Below, piece by piece: positions 53,191 through 61,453 of a stretch of 61,453 nt of DNA; the stretch's first letter is position 1, and each line of letters opens with the position of its first letter. The stretch comes from Pseudomonas juntendi. GTDB lineage: Bacteria; Pseudomonadota; Gammaproteobacteria; Pseudomonadales; Pseudomonadaceae. The translations under genes were made by a program, and so were the position numbers. Location: the NCBI RefSeq assembly GCF_009932375.1, contig NZ_BLJG01000104.1, forward strand, positions 1 through 61,453, in the 5' to 3' direction. The notes under the pieces were generated by a model. It ran no database searches and was not told where the DNA came from. It saw nothing but the letters and a program-made list of their open reading frames with translations.

Positions 53191-54198
53191 GCGCTCGGCC
53201 AATTGCGGCGCCCCCAGCGCCTCGCTGAAGAACGCTGCGGTTTCACGTTGCAGTGAGTGGTGGATATGCCGACGGTCAACGCCTTCGGCATCCTTGCACA
53301 GCACCGGCATGCGCTGGTATTGCTCGGCATCGCAACGGGCCATGAACACGAAATGCCCTGCACCGGCCAACAGTCGGTAATCCGGTGTGACTGGCAGCTT
53401 GCGGGCCAGCGCTGCGGCGTTGCGGTCCACGGCCACCAACTGGTCGCTGTCGCCGCTGTAGATCAGTGCCGGCACCTGCACCCCGGCCAGGGCATGCCGC
53501 CCGAACAGCAGGCTGAGCGGCGCCATCAACATCACCGCGCCGACACGCGGGTCGGCCTTGGGGCCAAGCTCACTGCGGTCGGCTATCAATATGCCGTGGG
53601 TCTTGCAGGCGTCGGCGTCGTTGGGGCGTTCCAGGCAGTACTGGCGCAAACGCTCCAGGTCCGGGTGCGCGCCAGACAAGATCAACGCCGTTTCACCACC
53701 CGCCGAGTAGCCGATCACACCCACCTTGCCGTCCGTCAGGTACGGGCCCACCACGCTGTCTGCGCGGGCCGCGGTGATCGCCGCGCTGAGCTGCAACGGC
53801 CGGCCATACAGATTGCTCAGGGTGCCCAGGCGGCTGTGGTCGCGGGTGTTGTCCCCGGGGTGGACCACCGCCACCACCACGAACCCTGCGCGCGCCAACG
53901 CCGTAGCCAGGTAATGCAACGCCAGCGGGCTGCCGGTATTGCCGTGCGACAGCACCAACAGCGGGAAGCGCCCCATGGCGATGGGGGCCTCTTCGGCCAC
54001 CTCGAGCGGGTAGCCATCGATACGGCTACTGCGGGCCTGGCCCAGCGCTGGGTAGAACGCCAGCGCCTGCATTGGCCGGTTATCGACCGGGTCGGTCAGG
54101 GTCATGTGATGCAGGCCTGCTGCCCATTGCGCAGCCTCGGCATGGGCCAGCAGGCAGGCACACAGCGCCAGCGTCAACACGCAACGGGGGAGAGTCAT
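53161..54198 (-). CDS. Exported alpha/beta hydrolase (PAF-acetylhydrolase/dienelactone hydrolase-like)
   Basis: 345 residues with signal peptide MTLPRCVLTLALCACLLAHAEAAQ. The nucleophile motif is GYSAGGETALILSG; LLVLSHGNTGSPLALHYLATALA is the oxyanion region, Asp lies in IYSGDSDQLVA and His in GAGHFVFM. Three further Cys suggest disulfides. Such periplasmic hydrolases split short esters. Start at 54198 has AAGGAG 10 bases upstream. Substrate unknown. Confidence 0.85.
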   Translation of the reverse strand: MTLPRCVLTLALCACLLAHAEAAQWAAGLHHMTLTDPVDNRPMQALAFYPALGQARSSRIDGYPLEVAEEAPIAMGRFPLLVLSHGNTGSPLALHYLATALARAGFVVVAVVHPGDNTRDHSRLGTLSNLYGRPLQLSAAITAARADSVVGPYLTDGKVGVIGYSAGGETALILSGAHPDLERLRQYCLERPNDADACKTHGILIADRSELGPKADPRVGAVMLMAPLSLLFGRHALAGVQVPALIYSGDSDQLVAVDRNAAALARKLPVTPDYRLLAGAGHFVFMARCDAEQYQRMPVLCKDAEGVDRRHIHHSLQRETAAFFSEALGAPQLAERSAATATARQ

Positions 54199-54399
54199 CG
54201 GCCAGCGGCTCCTTGCGTGGCAATGCGATAACCCAGCATAGGCCTGGCCCCGCAGGCGCCGCATGAAAACTGGATGAAACTGGCGTTATGCCAGGCCTGC
54301 ACGCGCACCCTGCATTTGCGCCTGGCGGCGAACCCGTGGCATAGATGACGGTCAACGGTTTTATCTGACCGCTTCAGCGCCCTTGAAGGAGTTTCATGC

Positions 54400-55242
54400 A
54401 TGAGCAAACCCGCCTACGTGCCACCCAAGGTCTGGCGCCCTGACGCTGCATCCGGGGGCCAGTTCGCCAGCATCAACCGCCCTGTCGCCGGCCCTACCCA
54501 CGACAAGGACCTGCCCAAGGGCGAGCAACCGCTGCAGCTGTATTCGCTGGCCACGCCCAACGGCGTGAAGGTCACCATTGCCCTGGAAGAGCTGCTTGAG
54601 CTCGGCCACGCTGGCGCGGAGTACGATGCCTGGCTGATCCGCATCGGCGAAGGCGACCAGTTTTCCAGCGGCTTCGTCAAGGTCAACCCCAACTCCAAGA
54701 TCCCCGCGCTGCTCGACTGCAGCCAGGAACCACCGGTGCGTGTATTCGAGTCCGGCTCGATCCTGTTGTACCTGGCAGAAAAGTTCGGTGCCCTGCTGCC
54801 GACAGCGCCTGCTGCCCGCACCGAGTGCCTGAACTGGCTGTTCTGGCAGATGGGGGCGGCGCCGTACCTGGGTGGCGGCTTTGGTCATTTCTATGTGTAC
54901 GCGCCGGAGAAGTTCGAGTACGCCATCAACCGCTTCACCATGGAAGCCAAGCGTCAGTTGGATGTGCTTGACCGGCGCCTGGCCGAAAGCCGCTACCTGG
55001 GCGGTGAGGCATACAGCATCGCCGATATTGCCGTGTGGCCCTGGTACGGCCAGCTGGTACTGGGCAACCTGTATGGCGCAGCAGAGTTCCTGGCGGTGCA
55101 TGAGTACCCGAATGTGCAGCGCTGGGCGCAAGAGATTGCCCAGCGCAACGCAGTGCAACGCGGCACCCGGGTGAACCGCACCTGGGGCGACGAAGCCAGC
55201 CAGGTGCCTGAACGGCATTCGGCTGCGGATCTGAACAACTGA
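54400..55242 (+). CDS. yghU: Glutathione S-transferase-like YghU (Nu-class)
   Basis: 280 residues. The long N-terminal extension YVPPKVWRPDAASGGQFASINRPVAG is typical of YghU. The thioredoxin-fold part has YSLATPNGVKVTIALEELLEL and NPNSKIPALLDCS; the helical part has LPTAPAARTECLNWLFWQMG. E. coli YghU binds two glutathiones and acts on disulfides. AAGGAG lies 8 bases before the ATG at 54400. Confidence 0.92.
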   Translation: MSKPAYVPPKVWRPDAASGGQFASINRPVAGPTHDKDLPKGEQPLQLYSLATPNGVKVTIALEELLELGHAGAEYDAWLIRIGEGDQFSSGFVKVNPNSKIPALLDCSQEPPVRVFESGSILLYLAEKFGALLPTAPAARTECLNWLFWQMGAAPYLGGGFGHFYVYAPEKFEYAINRFTMEAKRQLDVLDRRLAESRYLGGEAYSIADIAVWPWYGQLVLGNLYGAAEFLAVHEYPNVQRWAQEIAQRNAVQRGTRVNRTWGDEASQVPERHSAADLNN

Positions 55243-55427
55243 TACAACGCGCGCCGAAGGTGGCCCTGTGGTGATACAGGGCCGCCTCTGCCAATGCCTG
55301 CCGCGTACTCGGGCATGACAATGCCCACCTGCACAAAATCATTTGCCCCTGCGCAAACCTGCGTCGGCGTAGCCCTTCTTGTACACTCCCCGCAATAGCC
55401 CCCACCTGTACATTGTTTGGTGAACGC

Positions 55428-57131
55428 ATGATCGAGGTAACCGAGGTTTCCATTGCCGAGCTGCGCGACGCGCTCGAATCGGGCCGCACGACGGCGGTCG
55501 AGCTGGTCAAGGCCTACCTGGCCCGCATTGATGCCTACGACGGCGCCGACACGGCCACCGCCCTGAACGCCGTAGTGGTGCGCAACCCGCAGGCGCTGCA
55601 GGAAGCCGAGGCCTCCGATGCCCGCCGCGCCAAAGGCCAGCTGCTGAGCCCGCTGGACGGCATTCCCTACACTGCCAAGGACAGCTACCTGGTCAAAGGC
55701 CTGACTGCGGCATCGGGCAGCCCGGCCTTCAAAGACCTGGTGGCCCAGCGCGACGCTTTCACCATCGAGCGCCTGCGCGCCGCCGGGGCCATATGCCTGG
55801 GCAAGACCAACATGCCGCCCATGGCCAACGGGGGCATGCAGCGCGGTGTGTATGGCCGCGCCGAAAGCCCGTACAACGCCCATTACCTGACCGCGCCGTT
55901 CGCCTCGGGCTCGTCCAACGGCGCCGGCACGGCTACCGCCGCCAGTTTCAGCGCCTTTGGCCTGGCCGAAGAAACCTGGTCCAGTGGCCGCGGCCCCGCC
56001 TCGAACAATGGCCTGTGCGCCTACACGCCCTCGCGTGGGGTGATTTCGGTGCGCGGCAACTGGCCGCTGACCCCGACCATGGATGTGGTGGTGCCCTATG
56101 CGCGCACCATGGCCGACCTGCTGGAGGTACTCGACGTCGTGGTCGCCGATGACCCCGACAAGCGTGGCGACCTGTGGCGCCTGCAGCCCTGGGTGCCCAT
56201 CCCTGCGGCCTCGGCGGTGCGCCCGGCGTCGTACCTGGACCTGGCCGCCGATGCCGGCGCCCTCAAGGGCAAGCGCTTCGGCGTGCCGCGCATGTACATC
56301 AATGCCGACGACGCAGCCGGCACTTCGCAAAAGCCCGGTATCGGGGGCCCTACCGGCCAGCGCATCCACACCCGCGCGAGCGTTATCGCCCTGTGGCAAC
56401 AGGCCCGTCAGGCCCTGGAAGCGGCCGGCGCGCAAGTGGAGGAAGTCGATTTCCCGCTGGTGTCCAACTGCGAAGGGGACCGCCCCGGCGCACCCACGGT
56501 GTACAACCGCGGCATCGTCAGCAAGGAATTCCTGCACGACGAGCTCTGGGAGCTGTCGGGCTGGGGCTTCGATGATTTCCTGCGCGCCAATGGCGACCCC
56601 AAGCTCAACCGCCTGGCGGATGTCGATGGCCCTCAGATTTTCCCGCACGACCCGGGCACCCTGCCCAACCGCGAGGACGACCTGGCAGCCGGCATGGACG
56701 AATACGTCAACATGGCCAAGCGTGGCCTGAAGACCTGGGACCAGATCGAGACCCTGCCCGATGGGCTGCGCGGCCTGGAGCGGACCCGCAAGCTGGACCT
56801 GGAAGACTGGATGGACGCCCAAGGCCTGGACGCCGTGCTGTTCCCCACCGTGGCCGATGTCGGCCCGGCGGATGCCGACGTCAACCCGGTATCGGCAGAC
56901 ATCGCCTGGAGCAACGGCGTCTGGGTGGCCAATGGCAACCTGGCGATCCGCCACCTTGGCGTACCGACCGTGACCGTACCGATGGGCGTCATGGCCGACA
57001 TCGGTATGCCGGTGGGCCTGACCTTCGCCGGGCGGGCCTACAGCGACAATGCCCTGCTGACCTTTGCGGCCGCCTTTGAAGCGACCGGTTCGCGCCGCAT
57101 TGTGCCGCCGCGCACCCCCGCGCTGGGTTGA
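55428..57131 (+). CDS. Amidase signature family hydrolase
   Basis: 567 residues. Amidase triad: Lys in IPYTAKDSYLVKG, cis-Ser in FASGSSNGAGTA, nucleophile Ser in EETWSSGRGPASNNGL. These enzymes cleave amides to acid and ammonia. The sequence around the nucleophile is less canonical than GGSIR, so substrate is unclear. ATG at 55428 chosen; an ATG at 55413 is also possible. The palindromic operator and YheO-type regulator lie directly downstream on the same strand; whether it shares their control is unknown. Confidence 0.9.
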   Translation: MIEVTEVSIAELRDALESGRTTAVELVKAYLARIDAYDGADTATALNAVVVRNPQALQEAEASDARRAKGQLLSPLDGIPYTAKDSYLVKGLTAASGSPAFKDLVAQRDAFTIERLRAAGAICLGKTNMPPMANGGMQRGVYGRAESPYNAHYLTAPFASGSSNGAGTATAASFSAFGLAEETWSSGRGPASNNGLCAYTPSRGVISVRGNWPLTPTMDVVVPYARTMADLLEVLDVVVADDPDKRGDLWRLQPWVPIPAASAVRPASYLDLAADAGALKGKRFGVPRMYINADDAAGTSQKPGIGGPTGQRIHTRASVIALWQQARQALEAAGAQVEEVDFPLVSNCEGDRPGAPTVYNRGIVSKEFLHDELWELSGWGFDDFLRANGDPKLNRLADVDGPQIFPHDPGTLPNREDDLAAGMDEYVNMAKRGLKTWDQIETLPDGLRGLERTRKLDLEDWMDAQGLDAVLFPTVADVGPADADVNPVSADIAWSNGVWVANGNLAIRHLGVPTVTVPMGVMADIGMPVGLTFAGRAYSDNALLTFAAAFEATGSRRIVPPRTPALG

Positions 57132-57167
57132 CCCCCCACGGCAACGCCCTTCAGGCAACCGTCGCTA

Positions 57168-57207
57168 AAATCAACGATTCGTGTAAATATACACAAATCG
57201 TTGATTT
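57168..57207. promoter_or_regulatory. Long palindromic operator before the YheO-type regulator
   Basis: Two 18-base arms (57168-57185 and 57190-57207) match at 17 of 18 positions around a 4-base spacer, with a gtgta-aata-tacac centre. It is AT-rich and stands between the amidase stop and the regulator ATG (57224). Best read as the regulator's own operator. Confidence 0.75.
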
Positions 57208-57223
57208 AAGCGGCTCGTTGCCC

Positions 57224-57892
57224 ATGACACCCACTGCCGAGCGCCAGCTCACCCTCACCGTGCTCAAGGCCGCCATCCAGGCCTTGGGCAGCGTTGCCGC
57301 GCGCAACATGGAAATCCTCCTGCACGACCTCGACCACCCCGAGCACTCGGTGGTGGCTATCGTCAATGGCCACCTTTCCGGTCGCAGCATCGGCAGCCCG
57401 ATCCTTGCCGCCCCGGAACAGGATCAGGGTTTCAAGGCACTGATGCGGGCCTCGGCCGACCAGCAGGGTTGTGAGCCGGTGGTGCTGCCCGACTACCCCA
57501 CTACCCTCAAGGGCCGCACGCTGCGCAGCGCCACCGCGATATTCCGCGACAGCAGCGGGCACCCGTTTGCCAGCCTGTGCGTGAACACCGATGTTACCGG
57601 CCTGGATGCGGCCATGCAGTTCCTCCAGCACTTCCAGCCCCTGGGCGCTACGCCGACCGCCAACGAGCCTGCCGACATGGCGCTGCTGATGAGCGAGATC
57701 ATCCAGGGCGCACTGCAGCGCAACGGCCAAGGGCGAATGAACAAGCAGGCCAAGCTCGAAGCTGTGCGCGTGATGCAGGAGCGTGGCCTGTTCATCGTCA
57801 AGGGCGGCGTCGAGAAGGCCGCCAGCGCACTCGGCGTGACCCGCTACACCATCTACAACTACCTCGAACAACTGCGCGGAGCCAGCCTATGA
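57224..57892 (+). CDS. YheO-type PAS/HTH transcriptional regulator
   Basis: 222 residues. The N-terminal YheO-like PAS domain has RNMEILLHDLDHPEHSVVAIVNGHLSGR and TLRSATAIFRDSSGHPFASLCVNTD. The C-terminal HTH has VEKAASALGVTRYTIYNYLEQL. The ATG at 57224 lies 16 bases after the palindromic operator. The stop overlaps the dehydratase start (ATGA), so the regulator is coupled to it. Related regulators control amino-acid dehydratase genes; ligand unknown. Confidence 0.88.
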   Translation: MTPTAERQLTLTVLKAAIQALGSVAARNMEILLHDLDHPEHSVVAIVNGHLSGRSIGSPILAAPEQDQGFKALMRASADQQGCEPVVLPDYPTTLKGRTLRSATAIFRDSSGHPFASLCVNTDVTGLDAAMQFLQHFQPLGATPTANEPADMALLMSEIIQGALQRNGQGRMNKQAKLEAVRVMQERGLFIVKGGVEKAASALGVTRYTIYNYLEQLRGASL

Positions 57893-58806
57893 CCTTGCAC
57901 ATCCCTACGCCCCTGATCGAATCACGCCCGCTGTCGCTGGCTGCCGGGCGCAACATCTGGCTCAAGCTTGACGCCCTGCAGCCTTGTGGCTCGTTCAAGC
58001 TGCGCGGGGTGGGCCACGCCTGCGAGGTTCACTACGCGCGGGGTGCCAGGCACCTGGTGTCGTCATCGGGGGGCAATGCCGGCCTGGCGGTGGCCTACGC
58101 CGGGCGCAAACTGGGGGTGCCGGTGACCGTGGTGGTGCCCGAGACCACCACCGAACGGGCCAAGGAGCTGCTGCGCCTGGAAAATGCCAAGGTACTGGTA
58201 CACGGCAGCTCGTGGCAGGAAGCCAACGAACTGGCACTGACCTTGGTAGGCGCTGGCGATGCCTTCATTCACCCCTTCGACGACCCGCTGCTGTGGGCCG
58301 GGCATGCCAGCCTGGTCGACGAAGTGGTTGCGACCGGCTTCAAGCCCGATGCGGTCGTGCTGTCGGTGGGGGGTGGCGGGCTGCTCAGCGGCGTGGTCGA
58401 GGGGCTGCAACGCAATGGCTGGGCGGACGTGCCGGTGCTGGCCGTGGAGACGACCGGCGCTGCCTCGCTGCACGCGGCCATGCAAGCCGGACACACCGTG
58501 GCGTTGCCGCGCATTGCCTCGATCGCCGGCTCGCTGGGTGCCAAGCGGGTGGCCGAACAGGCGCTGGCCTGTACGCGTCGGCAACCGGTACACAGCCACC
58601 TGGTCAGCGACCGTGCCGCGCTGCAGGCTTGCGAGCGCTTTCTGCAAGACCATCGGCTACTGGTGGAGCCCGCCTGTGGCGCCGCGTTGGCGCTGGCCTA
58701 TGACGCCAGCGCCATGGCGCGTTACCCGAACGTGCTGGTGGTGGTATGCGGGGGTGCTACCGCCACTTTGGAACAGATACAGGCGTGGTTGCGACAGGTC
58801 GACTGA
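57889..58806 (+). CDS. PLP-dependent serine/threonine dehydratase-like enzyme
   Basis: 305 residues, fold type II. Cofactor Lys37 is in QPCGSFKLRG; the carboxylate loop is SSSGGNAGLAVAYAGRKLG; the phosphate loop is SVGGGGLLSGVVEG. It is shorter than threonine dehydratase with an ACT domain, nearest to eukaryotic-type L-serine dehydratase. It deaminates Ser, Thr or a related hydroxy-amino acid. Translational coupling to the YheO-type regulator suggests induction by its substrate. Confidence 0.88.
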   Translation: MTLHIPTPLIESRPLSLAAGRNIWLKLDALQPCGSFKLRGVGHACEVHYARGARHLVSSSGGNAGLAVAYAGRKLGVPVTVVVPETTTERAKELLRLENAKVLVHGSSWQEANELALTLVGAGDAFIHPFDDPLLWAGHASLVDEVVATGFKPDAVVLSVGGGGLLSGVVEGLQRNGWADVPVLAVETTGAASLHAAMQAGHTVALPRIASIAGSLGAKRVAEQALACTRRQPVHSHLVSDRAALQACERFLQDHRLLVEPACGAALALAYDASAMARYPNVLVVVCGGATATLEQIQAWLRQVD

Positions 58807-58983
58807 TACGGGCTGTCATCTGTCTGTTTCCTTTGCCGTGTATCACTGAACCCGACACTGCCGGCGACTCTGCCCGGCAGTGGCAGCCACGCAAAGGAAA
58901 AATGCCCTGCGCCCTTTCGATCTGCGGCAAGGGAAGGCACAATGCGTGTCCTTTTTTTGGCCGGCCTGGCCGGGGGCCTTTAA

Positions 58984-60081
58984 ATGATCAAGACGCCGTA
59001 CTACCTCATCGATAAAACCAAGCTGCTCAGCAACATGGAGAAGATCGCCTACGTGCGCGAACACTCCGGTGCCAAGGCACTGCTCGCCCTCAAGTGCTTT
59101 GCCACCTGGTCGGTATTCGACCTGATGCAGCAGTACATGGACGGCACCACCTCGTCTTCCCTGTTCGAGCTCAAGCTCGGCCGCCAGAAGTTTGCCGGCG
59201 AGACCCACGCCTACAGCGTGGCCTGGGCCGACGACGAGGTCGAGGAAATGCTCGAGAACTGCGACAAGATCATCTTCAACTCGATCGGCCAGCTGCAACG
59301 CTTTGCCGACCAGTCCGAAGGCAAGGTGCGTGGCCTGCGCGTCAACCCGCAGGTCAGCAGCTCCGACTACCTGCTGGCCGACCCGGCCCGGCCGTTCAGC
59401 CGCCTGGGCGAATGGGACCCGGCCAAGATCGAGCAGGTGATCGGCCAGATCTCTGGTTTCATGTTCCACAACAACTGCGAGAACGGTGACTTCGGCCTGT
59501 TCGACAAGATGCTCACGCACATCGAAGAGCGCTTCGGCCACCTGCTGCACCAGGTCGAGTGGGTCAGCCTGGGCGGCGGCATCCACTTCACCGGTGAAGA
59601 CTACGCAGTAGACGCTTTCTGCGCGCGCCTCAAGGCCTTCGCACAAACCTACGGGGTGCAGGTGTACCTGGAGCCTGGCGAAGCCGCCATCACCAACAGC
59701 GCCTCGCTGGAAGTGACCGTGCTCGACACCTTGTACAACGGCAAGCACCTGGCCGTGGTCGACAGCTCGATCGAAGCGCACCTGCTCGACCTGCTGATCT
59801 ACCGCCTGAACGCCAAGATGGCCCCCAACGACGGCGAGCACACCTACATGGTCTGCGGCAAATCGTGCCTGGCCGGTGACATCTTCGGTGAGTACCAGTT
59901 CGACCGCCCATTGGCCATTGGCGATCGCCTGTCGTTCGTAGATACGGCCGGTTACACCATGGTCAAGAAAAACTGGTTCAACGGTTTGAAAATGCCGTCC
60001 ATCGCGGTCAAGCAACTCGACGGCAGCGTCGAGGTCGTCCGTGAGTTCGGTTTTGAAGACTACGTTTCCAGCCTGTCGTAA
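58984..60081 (+). CDS. nspC: Carboxynorspermidine/carboxyspermidine decarboxylase
   Basis: 365 residues, fold type III PLP enzyme. PLP-binding Lys37 in LLALKCFATWSVFDLM; substrate parts HNNCENGDF, WVSLGGGIHFT, LEPGEAA, and CGKSCLAGD with the catalytic Cys. It removes CO2 from carboxy(nor)spermidine, the last step of the alternative polyamine pathway. It lies 33 bases before the partner dehydrogenase. Gene order is decarboxylase first. Confidence 0.93.
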   Translation: MIKTPYYLIDKTKLLSNMEKIAYVREHSGAKALLALKCFATWSVFDLMQQYMDGTTSSSLFELKLGRQKFAGETHAYSVAWADDEVEEMLENCDKIIFNSIGQLQRFADQSEGKVRGLRVNPQVSSSDYLLADPARPFSRLGEWDPAKIEQVIGQISGFMFHNNCENGDFGLFDKMLTHIEERFGHLLHQVEWVSLGGGIHFTGEDYAVDAFCARLKAFAQTYGVQVYLEPGEAAITNSASLEVTVLDTLYNGKHLAVVDSSIEAHLLDLLIYRLNAKMAPNDGEHTYMVCGKSCLAGDIFGEYQFDRPLAIGDRLSFVDTAGYTMVKKNWFNGLKMPSIAVKQLDGSVEVVREFGFEDYVSSLS

Positions 60082-60114
60082 GGCCGGCTTCCCAAGTAAG
60101 GAGCAACAGGTAAA

Positions 60115-61359
60115 TTGAAGAAGAACGTTCTTATCATTGGTGCAGGAGGTGTCGCCAAGGTGGTGGCCCACAAGTGCGCGCAGCATAACGACGAACTGGG
60201 TCGTATCGCTATCGCGTCACGGAACATCTCCAAATGCCAGGCCATCATCGACAGCGTCAAGGCCAAGGGTAGCCTCAAGGTTCCCGCCGACATCCAGGCC
60301 TTCTCGCTCAATGCCCTCGATGTCGAGGCCACCAAGGCGCTGATCCGCGAGACCGAGTCGCAGATCGTGATCAACGTCGGTTCCGCCTTCCTCAACATGT
60401 CGGTGCTGCGTGCCTGCATCGATACCGGTGTCGCCTACCTGGACACCGCCATCCACGAAGAGCCGGGCAAGATCTGCGAGACCCCGCCGTGGTACGGCAA
60501 CTACGAGTGGAAACACCTCGAAGAGTGCCAACAAAAGAACATTACCGCCATTCTCGGGGTCGGCTTTGACCCGGGTGTGGTCAACAGCTACGCAAAACTT
60601 GCGCAGCAACAGTATTTCGACAGCATTGATTCGATCGACATTCTCGACGTCAATGCCGGTTCGCATGGCAAGTACTTCGCCACCAACTTCGACCCGGAAA
60701 TCAACTTCCGCGAGTTCACCGGGCAAGTGTGGAGCTGGCAGAACAGCCAGTGGACCAGCAACACCATGTTCGAAGTCAAGCGTACCGACGACCTGCCGGT
60801 AGTCGGCTCGCAAAACCTGTACCTCACCGGCCATGACGAAGTTCACTCGATTTCGAAGAACCTCAACGTGCCGAACGTACGCTTCTGGATGAGCTTCGGC
60901 GAGCACTACATCAATGTGTTCACGGTGCTGAAAAACCTTGGCCTGCTCAGCGAGCAGCCGGTGAAAACGGCCGAAGGCCTGGAAGTGGTGCCGCTGAAAG
61001 TGGTCAAGGCCGTGCTGCCAGACCCGGCCTCGCTGGCCCCGGGCTACACCGGCAAGACCTGCATCGGCGACCTGGTCAAAGGCACCAAGAACGGTCAACC
61101 GCGCGAAGTGTTCATCTACAACGTGGCCGACCACGAAGAGGCCTACGCCGAAACCGACAGCCAGGGCATCTCCTACACCGCAGGCGTACCGCCAGTGGCT
61201 GCGGCCCTGCTGGTTGCCCGTGGCGAGTGGGATGCCAAACGCATGGTCAACGTCGAGGAGCTGCCAGCCGAGCCGTTCCTCAAGGCGCTGGACGTGATGG
61301 GCCTGCCGACCCGCGTCAAGGATGAAAAAGGTGACCGTCCTTGGGACGCTGAAGCCTAA
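60115..61359 (+). CDS. Carboxynorspermidine/carboxyspermidine dehydrogenase (saccharopine dehydrogenase-like)
   Basis: 414 residues from a TTG start, with AAGGAG 11 bases upstream. NAD(P) motif NVLIIGAGGVAKVVAHKCAQ at the N-terminus; LGVGFDPGVVNSYAKLAQQ and SQGISYTAGVPPVAAALLVARG later. It condenses aspartate semialdehyde with putrescine (or diaminopropane) and reduces the imine. With the decarboxylase upstream it gives spermidine or norspermidine. A group II intron is inserted about 10 bases after the stop. Confidence 0.92.
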   Translation: MKKNVLIIGAGGVAKVVAHKCAQHNDELGRIAIASRNISKCQAIIDSVKAKGSLKVPADIQAFSLNALDVEATKALIRETESQIVINVGSAFLNMSVLRACIDTGVAYLDTAIHEEPGKICETPPWYGNYEWKHLEECQQKNITAILGVGFDPGVVNSYAKLAQQQYFDSIDSIDILDVNAGSHGKYFATNFDPEINFREFTGQVWSWQNSQWTSNTMFEVKRTDDLPVVGSQNLYLTGHDEVHSISKNLNVPNVRFWMSFGEHYINVFTVLKNLGLLSEQPVKTAEGLEVVPLKVVKAVLPDPASLAPGYTGKTCIGDLVKGTKNGQPREVFIYNVADHEEAYAETDSQGISYTAGVPPVAAALLVARGEWDAKRMVNVEELPAEPFLKALDVMGLPTRVKDEKGDRPWDAEA

Positions 61360-61370
61360 GCGGTAAACGA

Positions 61371-61453
61371 GTAGGAGGCGGGTTCACACCCGCCGTCCTC
61401 TCACACCACCGTGCGTACGGTTCCGTACACGGCGGTTCAAGTTATGCGGCTAA
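61371..61453 (-). mobile_element. 3' end of a group II intron (domains V-VI), cut by window edge
   Basis: On the minus strand the sequence folds as a domain V hairpin (61404-61438: gaaccgccgtgtacgg / ccgtacgcacggtggtg) followed by a domain VI-like hairpin (61371-61400: ggcgggt / acccgcc) ending in cctactc. This order and the sequence are typical of the 3' end of bacterial group II introns that carry a maturase gene. The maturase would lie beyond the window's right edge. Insertion point about 61369-61371. Confidence 0.75.

Noticed and set aside
54993..57158. 721-codon open frame antisense to the amidase
   Set aside because: Low-complexity product from a high-GC antisense frame; the amidase on the plus strand has all motifs.
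1..61453. CRISPR arrays, tRNA or rRNA genes
   Set aside because: No regularly spaced direct repeats and no cloverleaf or rRNA sequence noticed on reading both strands.

Overview
The window reads as chromosome of a fluorescent Pseudomonas, most likely the P. putida group. The evidence is high GC, dense short-spaced operons, AAGGAG-type ribosome sites, GTG/TTG starts, P. putida-type REP palindromes (97-196, 25977-26003), and gene pairs typical of the group (mobA beside an HU gene; a sigma-54 regulator, GntP permease and 3-hydroxybutyrate dehydrogenase run). Species assignment is inference from protein familiarity; no database was consulted.

Layout. 0.3-6.2 kb: a two-gene RND efflux operon, an HU-like protein (probably starting at a TTG), mobA and a small secreted low-complexity protein. 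6.2-8.2 kb: a DAHP synthase gene preceded by two short ORFs rich in Tyr/Phe/Trp codons and an intrinsic terminator, which looks like an undescribed attenuation region; then a small parvulin. 8.2-12.2 kb: yejA-yejB-yejE-like peptide importer genes without the ATPase. 12.2-16.5 kb: sigma-54 activator, tandem dyads, a -24/-12 promoter, GntP permease and hbdH, forming a 3-hydroxybutyrate unit, then a second parvulin. 16.6-19.1 kb: an autotransporter. 19.1-29.6 kb: small housekeeping and unknown genes (two LysE exporters around one AraC regulator, phosphatase, nitrilase-fold hydrolase, Ogt, several tiny lipoproteins and membrane proteins), a PAS histidine kinase paired with an RsbQ/KAI2-type alpha/beta hydrolase, and a DsbA-fold protein.

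29.6-46.0 kb is a catabolic cluster. It holds DUF1302 and DUF1329 proteins, a secreted alkylsulfatase of the SdsA/Pisa type, Fe-type alcohol dehydrogenase, two acyl-CoA dehydrogenases, 3-hydroxyacyl-CoA dehydrogenase, hotdog thioesterase, acyl-CoA synthetase, an MFS importer and two LysR regulators. A conserved ~46-bp promoter motif occurs upstream of both DUF genes. The set fits uptake, desulfation and beta-oxidation of an alkyl sulfate or similar hydrophobic substrate (inference).

46.0-50.2 kb is an AT-richer accessory patch of single genes, all on the minus strand. It has a frameshifted hydrolase and a decayed tyrosine recombinase end lying just upstream of the ABC-F gene ybiT. 50.2-61.4 kb returns to core-like genes: ybiT, an MFS transporter, a secreted esterase-like hydrolase, yghU, an amidase, a YheO-type regulator with a long palindromic operator and its coupled Ser/Thr dehydratase, and a carboxynorspermidine/carboxyspermidine decarboxylase-dehydrogenase pair. 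The last ~80 bases are the 3' end (domains V-VI) of a group II intron on the minus strand, inserted about 10 bases after the dehydrogenase stop codon.
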